Assembly (NCBI RefSeq): GCF_018139145.2 | Contig: NC_059500.1 | Coordinates: 43,261,175 to 43,325,174, forward strand | Reading direction: 5' to 3' | Source: Gymnogyps californianus | Lineage: Eukaryota > Chordata > Aves > Accipitriformes > Cathartidae | DNA length: 64,000 bases | In this document: in pieces, positions 12,401 through 27,400 of the stretch | How the letters are laid out: each line of letters starts with the position of its first letter | Position numbering within the stretch: position 1 is the stretch's first letter | Made by a program: the position numbers and the translations under genes | The notes under the pieces: model-generated | Seen by the model: only the letters and a program-made list of their open reading frames with translations | The model's database searches: none | Told to the model about the DNA's origin: nothing

Positions 12401-15400
12401 TAATAGAAGCTTTCTTCTCTTTTGGAATGGGCTTCTTGAAAGCCTTTCCCAACGACAGATATATGAATTCAGCTGGACCGTGCTTGGATAACGTTTTTCT
12501 CACTGAGAAAAGACTAAACAGTAGGTACATAGTTAATTTTTCTTCCTTTGTTCTTTGCGAGTACAGTCCTAGAGATCTGGAGGGGAGAAGGCAGCATACT
12601 TCACTGGGAGGATAATTCTGGAAAGAGATCTCAGCAGAAATGGTAAGGCTTAAGTAAAGTGACAACCTACCCAGCATCTTTAAGGAGGTCTAAAAAAGCA
12701 TGAAACTTTTGGAAAGAGTTCTCAATGCTGCCTAGAACACCTTCATCTTCCAAAATCATGCTGTTTACTGACTGCACATGAAGAACCTCAGATAGGGAGA
12801 TATTGAGATTCCTTAATCTTGCATTTTCAATTTCCAGCTATAGGGGGGAGGGAAGGGGGGGAAAAAAAAAAAAAAAAAGGGAAAAAGGTAAAGTCATTTC
12901 TATCATTGCCAGTTTAAAAACAAACCAAAATACCCAACCCCACCTTTGCAAACCTATAGAGCAGTATCACAAAGAGAAATACCCACAGTAACTGATATAA
13001 CTGATATAGAGCTTCCTATACCAGAAATATTCAGGGCACTGTTACATTGAGCTCTGTCCAAGTTTGTTTATCCACAGCTGCAATTCTCTGCTACCATAGT
13101 GAAATTGCTGCAGGCACTCAAAACTGCTGGCTCAGCACTGTCTTCAGTACGTACAGAATGTTGCAGAGCAAGTGCAAGCAAAAAAATTAGCTTTCATATC
13201 ATGTTATTTTGCATGTATTATATGACACATTAACACCAAAGAACTTATTTTACTAGTAAAAAACCTTAATGAAGGCCAATGCTCTCCTTATATTCACACC
13301 TCTCTATGAGAGGGAATGCATACTACTGTATCTCTCCCCTGCACTGTGCATCCCAAAATTGAAAGTTTAAGATGATCTGATATTTCTTCACATTGAACAT
13401 TAATCAAATCAATGACAAACTGAGTGTTGAATGATAACCGTAGGATATACAGAGTTTTGTGTTTGAGGGAAACATTAACTCAGATACTCATTTAAGATTA
13501 CAGCTACGCAATCACTGCTACCACAGGCTTTCCTTCTTTCATCTTTTACAAGAGAAGGACAAAAAAATTATAGATCTGTGTAGTGCACTGTAGCTGTTAA
13601 ACTAGCATCAAAATGAACAATTTTAGAGATTACTGCTACTTAGTTTATCCCTTCTCTTGAGACAATGTGCTAGGTCCAAGCAGTTTAGCATGACAGAGAA
13701 AGATTTCTTGCAGTAGGTATTTAGCCTAAAAAGCATTTAAGTATTCAAACAACAGATATCCAGCAGAGCCCACTGGTGCACTTCACATTACAGGAGGATG
13801 GGGATGGCCGCGCTGGAGGACTACAATGAACATTGTAGAGTGCAGAGTCCTTTGTGGCTATCTGTTCCCTGTACGGTGGGGTACCACTTGTTGCTCAAGT
13901 TCCAAAGGGTATCACCACTTTCATTGCACTCTAGATCACATCTAAGAACCAAATCCATTCGTTTACACTGTCTTACACTCAACTCTATTACAAGAAATTC
14001 TGCTTATTGATGCAAAAGGATCTTTTTAGGTCACCAACAATGGACAGAGGGGAAATAGACCTGACAATTTAACTGTGACAAGTTGTTAGTTTGGTTCTGT
14101 CATAAGGCGAAACTGCGCTTTGCAACAACTGACAGCTATGGCCAAAATGCTATGCAGAAAACCATCCGACATTTTATTGCCTGCAGAAACAAAACTTAAA
14201 AATCAAAGGGACAGAATAAGCCAAATTAAACAACATTTGCAACAAACAGCTTTTCAGCACAAGTCATGATAAAGAAGGCGGGAGACCTCAAAGAACTATC
14301 CATCTGCTGCAAATTGCAAACGGATTTAATCACTTTCTCAAGAAAAACATCAGGATGCCCCAGATCGTACGTAATACACCACATGAATGAAACACATTGA
14401 AAGAGTAGCTTGACCTGGAGTTCAAGGCTCTGGAATAGGGTCAGGAGAACAAACACACATTACTAAACGCAGATTTCATCATTGCCCTTAGGCTAGTAAA
14501 TGATCCATATGACTTTGAACTGAAACTCTGGAAGCTACCACATTAGAGGTCATTGATAATTACTCCTTATTAAGCAAGTGGATAGTTTGATTGGTGCCTC
14601 TTTTAAAAGTAAAGATGATTAACAGTTAAATATTATTACCTCCATTATCCGTTCCTCAGCCTTTACTCTGGCTCTTTGTTCTTCCTTTAATTTTTCCATG
14701 CATTCTTGCAGCTCCAACTATCATAACACAGATAAACTATCATGAAAGTTATCTCAAAATGTCAGATCAACATGCAATATTACACAAAAATTCAACATGT
14801 CAATTAACAACCAGCACACAGCATTCCAAGCAATAACGTATCTTTTACAAAAATACATGGCAGAGGTCTACCAGTACATAACTCTAGGATGCAAAAAATT
14901 AACACAGGAAAGTGGAAATAAGTGTGATTCACTTAACAGAATTGCAATATATCAATAGATAACACAAGATTATAGCACAAGTGTCTTGGGCCTATGACAT
15001 TACCATCAGGAATGTATGTTCTTCTCTACTTCCTCTTCTTCCCCTTTGCCTTTACAAACCTCATTTTTACCTTAATACTTCTACCTCATCAAAAGCTCAA
15101 ATTGGGCTTTAAAAAAAAATCCTTAGTAGCCGTACCTAGATTTTCAGAATGTATTCTTCATCCAGGATTTTATTCCTTATTACAGCAGTAGGAATACAAA
15201 ATTCTGAACTGTAAGAACTGTACTCTTTCAATTGGCTTCACTTAGTTCTTCAGCAGAAGAAGTAAGTTTTTCACAATCCCAAGCTGTTTGAGTGAGTTAA
15301 GCAGCTTAGTGTTGAATTAACAACAAAACCAAACCCAAACATCTAACATATATTCTAGTCTTATTCATGAGATGCCTACACTTGTATTTTAACTTTTAGT

Positions 15401-18400
15401 TCTAAGTAGTGAATCTCCCAGTTTCAGTGAACAGTAGTCAGGATTTGATAAGCAATACCATGTTTTCTCATATCATAGCAGAGCATTATCATCTTTAATT
15501 ACAGCATCTGAAGTGGAAGAACAAATAGGAGTTTTTGTTCTTGCAAGCCTTAACACAGTCTTCTGGTTCCAAAGGTGAAAACTGTTAAAATAATCAAGTT
15601 GCTCTATTTTTCAGAGGGTAACCTATATGAATTAACAGTATACCAAGTTTCTTCATTTCTCTATACACCTTATATACAGGCACATATATGTAACATAGGA
15701 CACTGCTTTTTCCACACACCTTATCAATCAGTTCTACAGAGGAGCAGAGATCCAAATAGTACTGAAATCCTTTGTTTACTATCAAAAGCTTATTCAAGAG
15801 CATACTTCTGCACTTCATACAAGCCATCAACTGAGAAGACTGGTGTCTAACAGAATGCATAGTAAAAATAATTCTACAAATGCAAAAAGGTCCTCACAGG
15901 TCTTGTAGGATGCAAGGGACATTTGCATCTGATTCAAAGATGCAGGTTCTAAAATATTCTAGATATAGCCCTCCCAGTGACAATCACTCAGAGTGAAGAT
16001 TATGGGTCTGTCACTACTGTCCAGTGAAGCCTACTCCTAAGATCCCTAGACTAGTATCAACCAAGCTAACCCTGGAACTAGAAAGCTAGTCATATCTTTA
16101 TCAGCTGAACACACGAGAAGGACTCTCAGAGGTCAGAAGGTATAGGAAAACCACATTTCAAAGACAGTATTCAGGAAGAGATTTAACAATATCTAACTGT
16201 CATGATGTAACAAAATCACCTCCAGGCATGGGGTGAGGAGGAAATCTCTAAGGAGAATCCTCAACAAATACCACAATCCTACTGCAATCTACCTCAGAAA
16301 GTGTGGAAATAATAGGAGCTAGAAATCCTTTTATAGATAAAGCACAGCACAGAAAGTAGCAACCGTAATGTTCTACATTCACAACTTGACATGTAAGCTG
16401 GAATCCTGTAACCTAGCTTTGAAGATCACTCACAGGTACTACAGACTTGAAGAATTCTTACAGTTCCATTTATAGTGTGTGTATGTATTTTAAAGTTTCT
16501 AGGGTGTAGGGTTTTTTGGCAAGCAACTCCACTTTAGAAACCTTAGTACTATAGTGGTTTTGTTGTGGACAGATTTTAGGCAATTCTAAAGGTGACAGCA
16601 CTGACCTTTTTCCTCAAATTGCTGGTTTGTATTTTCAAAGGGCAATGGCTTAGAAAATAGTTAAATCATCAAGATTTTTTAAACAGAAATTTGGAAGTTT
16701 TGTAGTTTTGTTTAAACTTGATTTATCATTCTGTAAACGTACACAATATTTGATGGTTATGGGCTGATGTCACAAAAAAATTGAGAAACACTGCAGCTAC
16801 TTCTCCTCATAAGCAGTATCAGAAACCTCCATTTAAAGGAAGATGCCTTGCACCTGTGCAAACATATTTGTCACCATTAAATTACAAGTATATGTACACT
16901 TTATTCTTTGATTTGCTTTTGAGAAATTTACTAGCTTACAGAATCCTCTAGTCTGTGTGCAGAAAAAAGATTATTAAAATACATCGGAGAGAGCTAAATG
17001 TACATCCAAGCTACAAGACTGAGCCTTCTAGTAGTATACTCCAGAAAGACAGCACTGACAGTCTTTAAGATTAAGTTGAATAGCAAATATATCTGTAGCC
17101 CTCAGAATTACTGTCTGCAATATGGCTACTCAAGACTAGACAGTATAAAACTGAAGTTTAAAAACTAAAAATATAAAAAAAACTTTAGTAACTAATTAGG
17201 CATGTTTTTCTACTTGATTACGTTGTTGTCCTTATTTTTAAAAAAAGAGTTATAGTACAATCTCTACTTCTACATAATTCACATAGTATTAATGTGTAGA
17301 AAGAGTTACCCTGCTAACTATATTAAGGGTGAAGTTCACCATTTATATCCTTAGTTAAAACTTCAAAATCTGGGAGTTTCCTCAACTACATTCTTCATCA
17401 GAGGCAATTCTGACATTTCAGATTCCCTCTAGTGGAAGGAAAGAGAATTTATCAGTTCTTATTTTTCATTTAAGCAGAAATTAAGCTTTTCATTAGCCAA
17501 GGGATTTTTTTTTTTAAATGAAAACACAACTAATATTGTTTCACGAAGTAGTACACTTAAAGCCCCTTTTTGAGCAGAAGGATGCAGAGAAATTCTCAAG
17601 GACTTGCATACGAAAGCGAAAGTCTGGTCATTTAGTCACATCAAGGGATGTTTGGAGAGCTTTTTTGGCACAGTAGCAGTTTAAGGAGTTCCCACCTCTG
17701 ACTGTGTTTTCCCACTCTGCAATCCCATCATTGTTCTAGCACAGCTGGTTGTCCCACTTTACTGAAAGGCTGTGCCAAGGCCTGCTACAGCCAAATACAC
17801 TGGATTACTTTTCAGCTAGATCAGTTCCTCAAGTCAGCTCCCCCCTGAAGCAGCTCTGCACTAAGAACTGTTTAATGACAGTACCTAAGCCCAATTAACA
17901 CAGATAAAAAGGGTCCTCCACTTCTCCTCTCACATTACCAGCCATAGACTTCTGCCACTTACCATGCTCCAGTTCTGGAACACACCCAATCACATAAGCC
18001 AGTGTGAGTCATTAAGATGGCTGAAAACTAACCTGGAAAAATATCACAGAATCACAGAATGGTTGAGGGTGGAAGGGACCTCTGGAGGTCATCTGGTCCA
18101 GCCCCCTGCTCAACCAGGGCCACCTACAACAAGCTGCCCAGGACCATGTCTAGATGGGGTTTTTTAATATCTCTAAGGAGGGAGACTCCACAACCTCTCA
18201 GGGCAACCTCTGCCAGTGCTCAGTCACCCTCACAGTGAAAAAGTGTTTCCTGATGTTCAGGAGGCACCTCCTGTGTTTCAGTTTGTGCCCATTGCCTCTT
18301 GCCCTGTCACTGGGCACCAGAGAAAAGAGACAGGCTTTGTCCTCTTCGCACCCTCCCTGCAGATATTTATATACATTAATATGATCCCCCTTGAGCCTTC

Positions 18401-21400
18401 GCTTCCCCAGGCTGAATAGTCCCAGCTCTCTCAGCCTCTCTCCTTGTAGGAGAGATGCTCCAGTCCCTTAACCATCCTTGTGGCTCTTCGTTGGACTCTC
18501 TCCAGTATGCCCATGTCTCTCTTGTACTGGGGAGCCCAGAACTGGACACATTACTGCAGGTGTGGTCTCACCAATGCTGAATACAGGGGAAGGATCACCT
18601 CCCTCAGCCTGCTGGTAACACTCCTCCTAATGCAGCCCAGGATGCCATTCACCTTCTTTGCCGCAAGGGCACACTGCTGGCTCGTGTTAAACTTGGTGTC
18701 TCCACCATGACCCCCAGGGCCTCTTCTGCAACGCTGCTTTCCAGATGGTCTGCCCTCAGCATATATTAGTGCATGGGGTTGTTCTTCCCCAGGTGCAGGA
18801 CTTTGCACTTCTTGTTGAACTACATGAGTTTTCTCCACATCAGCAAGTTGAATCAACTTGCCTTATGATCAGATAAACACGAAAAAAGACACAAGAGAGA
18901 ACAAGGACTGAAGCAAGAAATGGAAAAGCACTAAGGGATGGAGGGCAAATAGACCTCACAATTCAATGGTGACAAGTTGTTAGTTCGGTTCTGCCATAAT
19001 GTGAAACTCTGCTTTGCATCAACGTAACAAAAAGGATTGGTGAGGCACAGAAACAGTTCAAGACTGCTTAAACAGTGCTGTCAGATATGCAAGCATGGCC
19101 TAAAAAAGTATTTTGGTTTTCAAGTTCAGAAAATCAGGAAAATCTAGACCTTTACAAGCATAGGAAATTTAGAACCAATTTTGGGACAGGTTCCTAAAAT
19201 TTGTAGTTTTACCTCCCAGGAAGCTCAAATCAATCACAAATTATCCCTTCCTTACCGTTGCTCTATAGGTAACACTGACAACATAGGTCAATATGACAAC
19301 CCTTCCCCAAAGCACAAAACACTGTCTGCTTCTACAGTGTGTCGTGAAAGTAATATTCCTCCCTCTCCAAACACCAAGAATAAATACATCAAATGTTTCC
19401 TGAAAGCACCGTACTTCCTACATAGAAGTTTTTGGTGCAATATGCACGTGACATGGAATTCCATGATTCCAGACACAATGCTCTTGATAAGAGTGTTGAA
19501 GCCACTGCACAGCACAATGTCAACATATTGCACACAGTAATATGAAATCACCTACAAAAAAGAAAGCCACTATACAACTTTAAGTCCCAGCAACATGTGA
19601 AAACCTTGAAAATCTTCCTGAACAAAAGTTCTAGAGAGAAAAAAGGCAGGCCTAAAAAAAAAAGTATACATCAGCTGAAAAAAAAGACAGGTAGTTATTT
19701 ATGCAGTATTAGTACAGTCCTTTTGCCTTCCATAGTAACTCTAAGCCACCCTAACTCTCCCATTACATATAGATCTGCAACAAGTTAAGTTTCAACTTCA
19801 CTTCACTTACATAAAGACAGCTATATGGTCTTAATATTTATACACATGAACAGTTCACTCACCCAGTATGGTGCTCTGACAACCACCACCAAAACCAGAC
19901 TGAGTATAGGTCTTATTTTTAGCAGTATTCATTTGGAGGCAGTGCAGATTCTCCAAACAAAATTCAAATCCTAACACTTCAGAAACAACCCAGTCACTCT
20001 GCTTGAGGGTGTTACTTTATAATAGTGCTAGATTACCTCAGCAGCGTTGCTGAGCCACTGAAACATACTCTTTGTTTTCCCTTCCTTTTATAAGAACATT
20101 CCCTGTCAAGACATTTGCAGCAATAGTCAGTCTCGCTACTGCTAGTTTTTTAGGACTATCAAAGAAGTAGAGGGAATAATAAAAATCAAATGAAAAAAGT
20201 TTGTTACCAAGCTCAATTTTAAAATGGAGCTTTAACAAACTTTCAGTTATTTTAGTTATTTTTACACAACAATCATTACAGTATTTTAGTTCTTAGAAAT
20301 AACATTAAATTACATTTATAAAGGAAATACTACAGGCAATAACACTGATCAAAAGATTTGTGAACCATGATTCAAGACTGGAACAGAGAAATTATGCATA
20401 TTGCAGCTGTGTGTATCACGTGAAGTTCTTCCTTATTATGGCCCTAATTTGACAATATGCTTATAGCATACACATCTTCATTAGAATTATTCAGAGACTG
20501 GAAATCTAGTGCATATTTGACACACATCTTTTGAAACGGAAGCCTGTGTGACATAATGCAGGATAATTAAAAGTTATTCAGAAATCCTGCTCCATGACTG
20601 GTTATTAGCTTAACCATAATTTTCTGAATAAAACATGGTTTAATTGATATAATTTGCCTTTATGAAGTTTAAGGCACAGAACATGCTTCTTACCTGTAAT
20701 TGTTGATACTTTGTTACATTAATCTTATCTAATGATTTTGCCAAATCAGGATGATGGATAACATCATCTAAATCTTCTGTGTCTTCGGTTTCAGATGTAG
20801 AAGCACTTTCTACTGTCACTTTCACAGGAATACCTGTCTAATTACATCAGAAAAGAAAAACACACCCACTCACAGCATTACACTGTGCAATAAAAATCAA
20901 GGATTAAATAGTACCAAAAACTTAATTTAAATGCAATTGTTTCCCAGAGTCCCTTACAACGCATATACATTGTCCAGCTGTTGGAGATATGCGAGAAACA
21001 AAACCAAAGGATGCTACTTAGTTAACGAGGTGCGACCTTGAGAAGAGAAACAAGATGACACCATAAGTCAGCCGGGTAAAGAAATACCAAGATAAGCACA
21101 AGGGCAAGCCAAGAGCTACTTGAACTTTGAGTGAACTATCCTAATTAACATACTAGAAAACGCACCCTCGGGTAGGGAGAGCCCCCTCCCAACAGCAACC
21201 CCTTCCTCACAGAACACACGCAAAAAAAAAAAAGGAGGACGCTGCGACTTTAAGTGGAGACGAGGCTCGCGAGAACAAATAGGAAGGAGGGTAACTCAGC
21301 GAAACTGTAAAAGTACTGATAGCTGTTGCTCGAAATGTATAAAGTGTTTACCTGTGCGTTAACTGGGTGTGCTAGCTTTGTGGAGTTACCACCTAGCACC

Positions 21401-24400
21401 CATCTCTGCGCAGACATGAAATAAACAAATATCTCGACTCCGTGTGTTAACTGGCTTTTTTGCACACTAGGTAAAAGAATCCTGATTTTTGGGACAAGGG
21501 AACACCAGGCTTGGAGGAGGAGGAGGTGCTCCATGGTGGAGCTGATACCCGTACTCCAGCCCAGGGAAGACCCCATGCCAGAGCAGAGGGATGGGCCGAA
21601 GGAGCTGCAGCGCATGGACAGCCTGTGCTGGAGCAGGTTTTCCCGAAGGACTGCAGCCCATGGGAAGCCTACGCCAGAGCAGGGGATAAGTGTGCTGGCT
21701 TCAGCAACCATCAGACCCTTCTGTGAGCCAATTTAATTCATTAATACACACTAACACACTTCTCCAGCTTTTCTCTGGTGGGTGCGGTGGTGGGGGAGAT
21801 GGAAATGAGATGTGAAGGAGAAGGAAGAAAGAGGGGATTTTTTTTTTCCCCTGCTGGTATGTTTACTACGGCAGTTCACAGATGCGTGCAAACACAAGTA
21901 TGTAGTTCAAAAGCAAAAGGAGGAAAGAAAGGAAGGGGGGAGCAGAACCTTTCAGAGAAAAACACTGTTAATTCTCCTTATTGCCTCTGGAGGGATTGTG
22001 CCCATACTCCAACCCAGCTTGCTCGTAAGGCTAAGAAACCAAAAGATAGTGATACAGAAATGGGAGTAAACTAAGTATCAAAGAGGTTTCAACCAAATGC
22101 TGACGTAAACCATTATTTTGCACTTCTATGAGAAACTTTAAAAGTATGTTCCAGTCTTAGCTTTTAGACAACAAGATTCTGTTGAGAAGACTTTCATCTT
22201 TTTTCAGGCATTCACCTACTAAATAAACGATCATATGAGAGAGAAGTACCTGTATCTTCACTGGTAATTCTTCAGTACTATCCACTGGCCCCCCTCTAAA
22301 GTTAGAAAAAAACACTTTTGAGAAAAGTAAGTTTATAATGTCACCATTGCTACTTCCATTTCCAAACACAGGATTCTAGGACAGGTGAAGCAGTAAGAGC
22401 AAAACCAGCATCAGACACTGCACTGTATCCCTTTAACACTCATTACATCCTCATTTTGTTCTATTAGTACTCCTACTTAGTCATGAATTAGAGCAACATT
22501 ACTGGATGCTAACGTTAATATCTTCAATAGGCATCTTGCTTACTTAATTATTAAGAACTAAAGTCAACAGGAGAATTTGGTGTTCAACATCTTGAAAAAC
22601 AAGTTTAATAAAAATAGTTATGATAGAGCATTAAGTAATTTTTTCTTTAAATATTTATATAGCCTCCATTTTGAGAGGCCAAGGTCTAGGGAATACATTA
22701 AAAAACCCAAAACAAATACTGTTTCAAAAGCAAGCATGATAACAATATTATGGCTTCCATGTGTAACAAATTTTTTTTTTTTTTTTTTTTTTTTTACTTC
22801 ACAGGGCTTAGATGATCACAATAATTATGTTGGCATTGGAGGAGATGGAACAGAAAGAAGGGGTGGAAAAAATACTTAGGCACCTCAAACTGGATGCCAA
22901 ATCAACTATACTACAAGCTTAGAAAACTAAATTGCATTTTCAGCTATGATAAGTCTGATAAATCATTAGTAACAAGAGAAAAAACTAACAAGGTGGGTTT
23001 GGTTGGGGGGGGGTTTGCTACACCTGAATATTCCTGTGGCCGTCAAATTATATCTTTTTGTGTATTTTAAAAACTTACTGGAATAGAATTTATGTAACAT
23101 CCTCAAAACTTATATAAACAGAAAAAATTATGGATCCAATATGAAATTCTGTGTGTAATTTTCAAATACATATTTTAAAAAACTAACACTGCTCCCTACT
23201 ACATTTTTCATGCAGGTTTTATGCTTTAATATTTTCCCTTGTAGTATGAAAACCTCACCTGCATCTCTTTGCACGTTCTGCAGTCCGCCAAGGAAGGAAG
23301 CCTTTTGTGCCCGGTGGTAGTGGTTTTGGTGAGTAACTATCCTTCACAGACATATTTTTTTTCCCAGGACTTACAGACTTTTTAGACGGTAATCCTGTAT
23401 TGAACAGCAAGAATAGGAGAAAATAGAATTCATTATACCTAGTTATTTACATATAAATTCACAGCTTACTGTTCATAAGTAAAATCTCCTATGTAATAAA
23501 AGGGACTGTAGGAAATCTACCTCTCAGTCTGATTTTGCTAAAGTGTTCAAAACCTTTTGTTTTACTTCTCAAAAAGAGGGGTGGACCGCTTATCTGCTTG
23601 CAATTATAAGCTGGTATACTTAACTGCTATGTTAGGTTGAAGTAAGACACTGTTATTCAAAAAAGGAAGCAAAGTTTTGTAGCTAAAGGGGTTTATTCAC
23701 ATTACTGATTTCAGATACCTAACTCCATTGTCTCAAGTGGGAGTTTAGACAGTCCATGTAGACAATAAGGCTATCTATGTGCTTCAAATTGCCCTCTAGT
23801 GGCTTTAGTGTGAAGAACATTGGTTTTCTAACTAGGAAAATGCTTGGAGCTAAAGCTGGTACTCATGTTGATCACTTCTACAGAACACCATCAGTATCTT
23901 CACTTAAAAGGAATAACAATGAAAAGTCATGTTCACTAGTCCAGTATTTTGTTGTTGTTTAAATCATATGCTATCACTCAAAACAGATTTAGAATAAATA
24001 CCTAGTGTGGATGATCACTCTACCCCAGGTTCTGTGTAAGACAGAAACTAACAAGCCCAGAAAACTGTTCACCTAGTATTTCATACAGTTAAACTAGTGA
24101 GAACTCAGGTTATTGTTTCTCTGAGATCAATAAAACAACTAATTTTATAATGGTATAGAAATGCATAACTGTGGTAATGGGATTCCAAATTTCAGTTCGT
24201 TTTCAACAAGTAAACAGGATAGAGTAGTTTTCACCTCCTGACTCCCTCCCTCTCTTTAAAAAAAAACAAAACAAAAACCAAAAGAAAACCCACCACAACT
24301 ATATTTAAGTCAGGCATTTTCTTCTCCCATCACCCTGATCACCACAGTTTATTTGTACAAAGACTTCAATTTGATTTATGCTTACCTCTCTGCTTCCAGA

Positions 24401-27400
24401 TAACTAGAGCAAAGATGAAAGACAGCCAAATGTATTACAGTGACATTTTTAGTAACTTACTGAAAAATATTTAGTGTATCGCAGCTATCAGTACTTAATT
24501 ATAAATATTCAAGATACCTATGTTATTTTAAACATACTATTTATAATAGGTTTACATGAAGTTAAAAAAAAAAAATCTTAGAACATTTTGTACATCAGTA
24601 AAAAATGCATGCTTGTTTGTTCTGGCAGAGGACAATCTGCTACAGAAAGGTTACAACATCAGAAGAACTAGGCAACTTACTACCACCGAGCTTCCTAGAA
24701 GTGAAAGTTTGTGGAGAGGATGCTCTCAGAATAAATACGTGCAATGCTTCCACATATTTAAGTCAGCATATCCTACCATTTTTCCAACCACATATTTAGC
24801 AGCACTAAAAAGCAAGTTTCCTACAGAAACCACTGATGGTAGAAGACACATTATTGAATTAAGAATAAATGGAATTTTTTTGAAGACAAGTATTCTCCAA
24901 AACACTGACATTTAGACACATCGTATATTTTACAGTTAAAGCTCTTAAACATTAAAAGGTTATTTTGTAGACAAAATTTACTATAGTCAGAGAAAATAAA
25001 TACAGTGTTACCAATACGAATAGTAGCTTTTCCTTTTCGACCACTTCCTAGGACAATAGTTCTTTTCTTTGGTCTAGTTTTCAAAGCATCCTTGGAAGAT
25101 GGAGACATCAGCCACTTATACTGCAAATTATTTTTAAAGAAATACAAATTGTTTTAGTAACTGATATTTAAAGAGGTGCTCATTTAAGATTAGAAGGGTT
25201 TTTGTCAGCTATATGGAGAGCACTGCTAGTTACAGAAAACTTAATAGCAAACTGTAAAATTAAGCAAAAACAAAAATCCCACAAAGCCCCAATTCAAACA
25301 CAGATTCAATGCAAGTCTGAGTGCTACATTATCAGAAAGTGTTCTCAGAACACCACTATGATGTCCCATCCAATATTTTCCTTTCTCCTGTGCAAAACAC
25401 TTCTCCTTTTATAGTAAAAAAAATGGCATCAACCCTATAAAAAGGAAACTCTGGCTTTTGCATTTCATTCTCAGAAAGCTGGCTTGCTAGGAATGAATGG
25501 CTCAGGCCAAAGTTCTCCAGAGTAATAAAAGCTTCCCTAACAAGATCTTGTATTACCAATAAAGTTAGTACTTTAAAAAATACAAAGTTTAATTTTCACT
25601 GCCTGTAATGAAAATTCATCCTTACACAGTAAAAGCCTCCAAACTAAAATTAAGACACAGTGATAATCAAAGGCAATTGCTGTACTTCAAACTTCATTTC
25701 CTTACAGCAACAGCTCTATTCTTAAAGGTTCCCCTTTCCCCAATAAAAGTTTTATTATTTCAGGTAGATATTCTTAAGTTACACTGTCACTTATTTTTCA
25801 GCGTGCATCAAGCTATGGTTAGTGCAAAGGCTAGCGCTGAAGCAGGCATCGAAGGAAATGCAGTCGATATTAACACAAAGCTTATCTCAGACAGCCCTAA
25901 ACCCCACATCGGAGTACTAGGAACAGTATGCCAAAGTTATTCCCACCTAGTGCACAGGGAAGATTAAAATGCCATTACTGTGCTCTAACTAAGTTTAGTC
26001 CAAGTTTATAACTGGCAAGAAAAAGAAAAACTTCTTTTTTTTTAAACTCTGGACTCAAACAATCCTTGTATAAGTTTTGCTGGGTCTACAGCTGGATCTA
26101 GCTCCTGAGACAAGTGAATTGTTCCTTTTAAACTAAAAAATAGACAGAAAGAGTAAAATTAAATGGTAAACTTGTAAGACCAAGAGTATCTTAATCTTGT
26201 TTTACTACACACATAAAAGAGCAGCTTTACTAGGTTAAACCTAAAGTTCATTTAGCCCAGTAGCCTGTCTCTTGTCTACATGCCTGCTGCTGTTGTACAA
26301 CATCTAAGTATAAAGACAGCAAACATATGAAGACAGTATTGAAAAATTACTAAGTCCTTGAGCTGAGACTATGAAAGCAACTTGTTTTATAGACACCTTC
26401 GGTGGATTTTTCCTTTAAGTTATTCAGTCCCTCTCAGGATCTACACAAACCTTCACCACCTATTACACCCAATCATATCTACAATCCACTATACTAGCAA
26501 CACAGTGCTGCTAGGATAAGACAACTTTCCTCGGTTTTAGCTGCCCATCAAATTTAAAGGCATCAGTTAGCCATAGGCATCTCTTCTTGCAAACTTGAAA
26601 ACCCAACCCAAAAGGCAAGCATCTACGTGCTATTGAAAAGCAAAGAGAAACAACCAGATTTTATGCAGAACAGGATGGAAGGGCTGCTGTGACTGGTATC
26701 CAGTAAGCAAGTGGTGACAGTACATTACAGGCTATTTGTGGCAGCCAAGACTTGACTTTTTGTAGTTATGATGGCTTATTATTATGAGGCCATTCAAAAG
26801 CCCACCAAACTTCTCTTTGTAAAGCAACACAGCAGCACCTTAATATATTTTCTGCATAAGCAAAACCACGGAGTTAACACAACAGGTGCCATGATGAGAT
26901 GGTACAGAATGCAGCTCTGCCACTTCTCAGATATAAACAAATTTGACATTTTACTGAGTTTTACTCATGAGAATTATGACAGTTAGCCTTTGGCAGGATA
27001 AAAAGCTGAAACTAGAGGTAGATGAAACTGGAGGCAATACTAGGGATAATCATCCATGCAACTCTTTAGTTATCTGTGGGTGAGACATGGTATGAGTTAG
27101 GCTACTTGCTGCAAGAGTAAGTGACAGATTAGTTTCACACAGAACATTACATCTTACACCTTGTATTCAAGAAGTCTCTACACATAGGCTAAGCTTAGTC
27201 CAATTGATTCTTCATTTTCTATCAATATGAAATCCAGATCTCTAGCAACTACAATAGCTAAAAGAAAAAAAAAAAAGCCTACTAAAGTAAGTAATTTCAA
27301 AGATAGATACCCATGTTTTCTCCACTACAAAAAATGGACTAGCACATCCTTTTAAAACCTCACAGGTTTGGAGGCAGTACACAGATGACAAAAGGAAGCA

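Larger units (their letters stand above)
9468..14639 (-). other. CEP78 introns 12-14 of the coding model (excluding exons)
   Basis: Introns are 9468-11000, 11155-12670 and 12838-14639. They hold no recognisable gene. The intron ahead of exon 13 carries a G/A-rich tract (plus strand 12842-12887, including 17 A) that forms its polypyrimidine tract. It also holds one copy of an unclassified repeat at 14041-14129. Confidence 0.75.
14718..20693 (-). other. CEP78 intron between coding exons 11 and 12 (6.0 kb)
   Basis: Longest intron of the gene. It contains a CR1 copy (18043-18856) and copy 2 of the unclassified repeat (18939-19023). The remainder, 14718-18042 and 19024-20693, is AT-rich unique-looking sequence without recognisable features. 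Confidence 0.75.

Noticed and set aside
20979..22080. Possible complete endogenous retrovirus in the CEP78 intron
   Set aside because: No gag, pro, pol or env frames, and no second matching LTR in the intron; only LTR-type pieces are visible.
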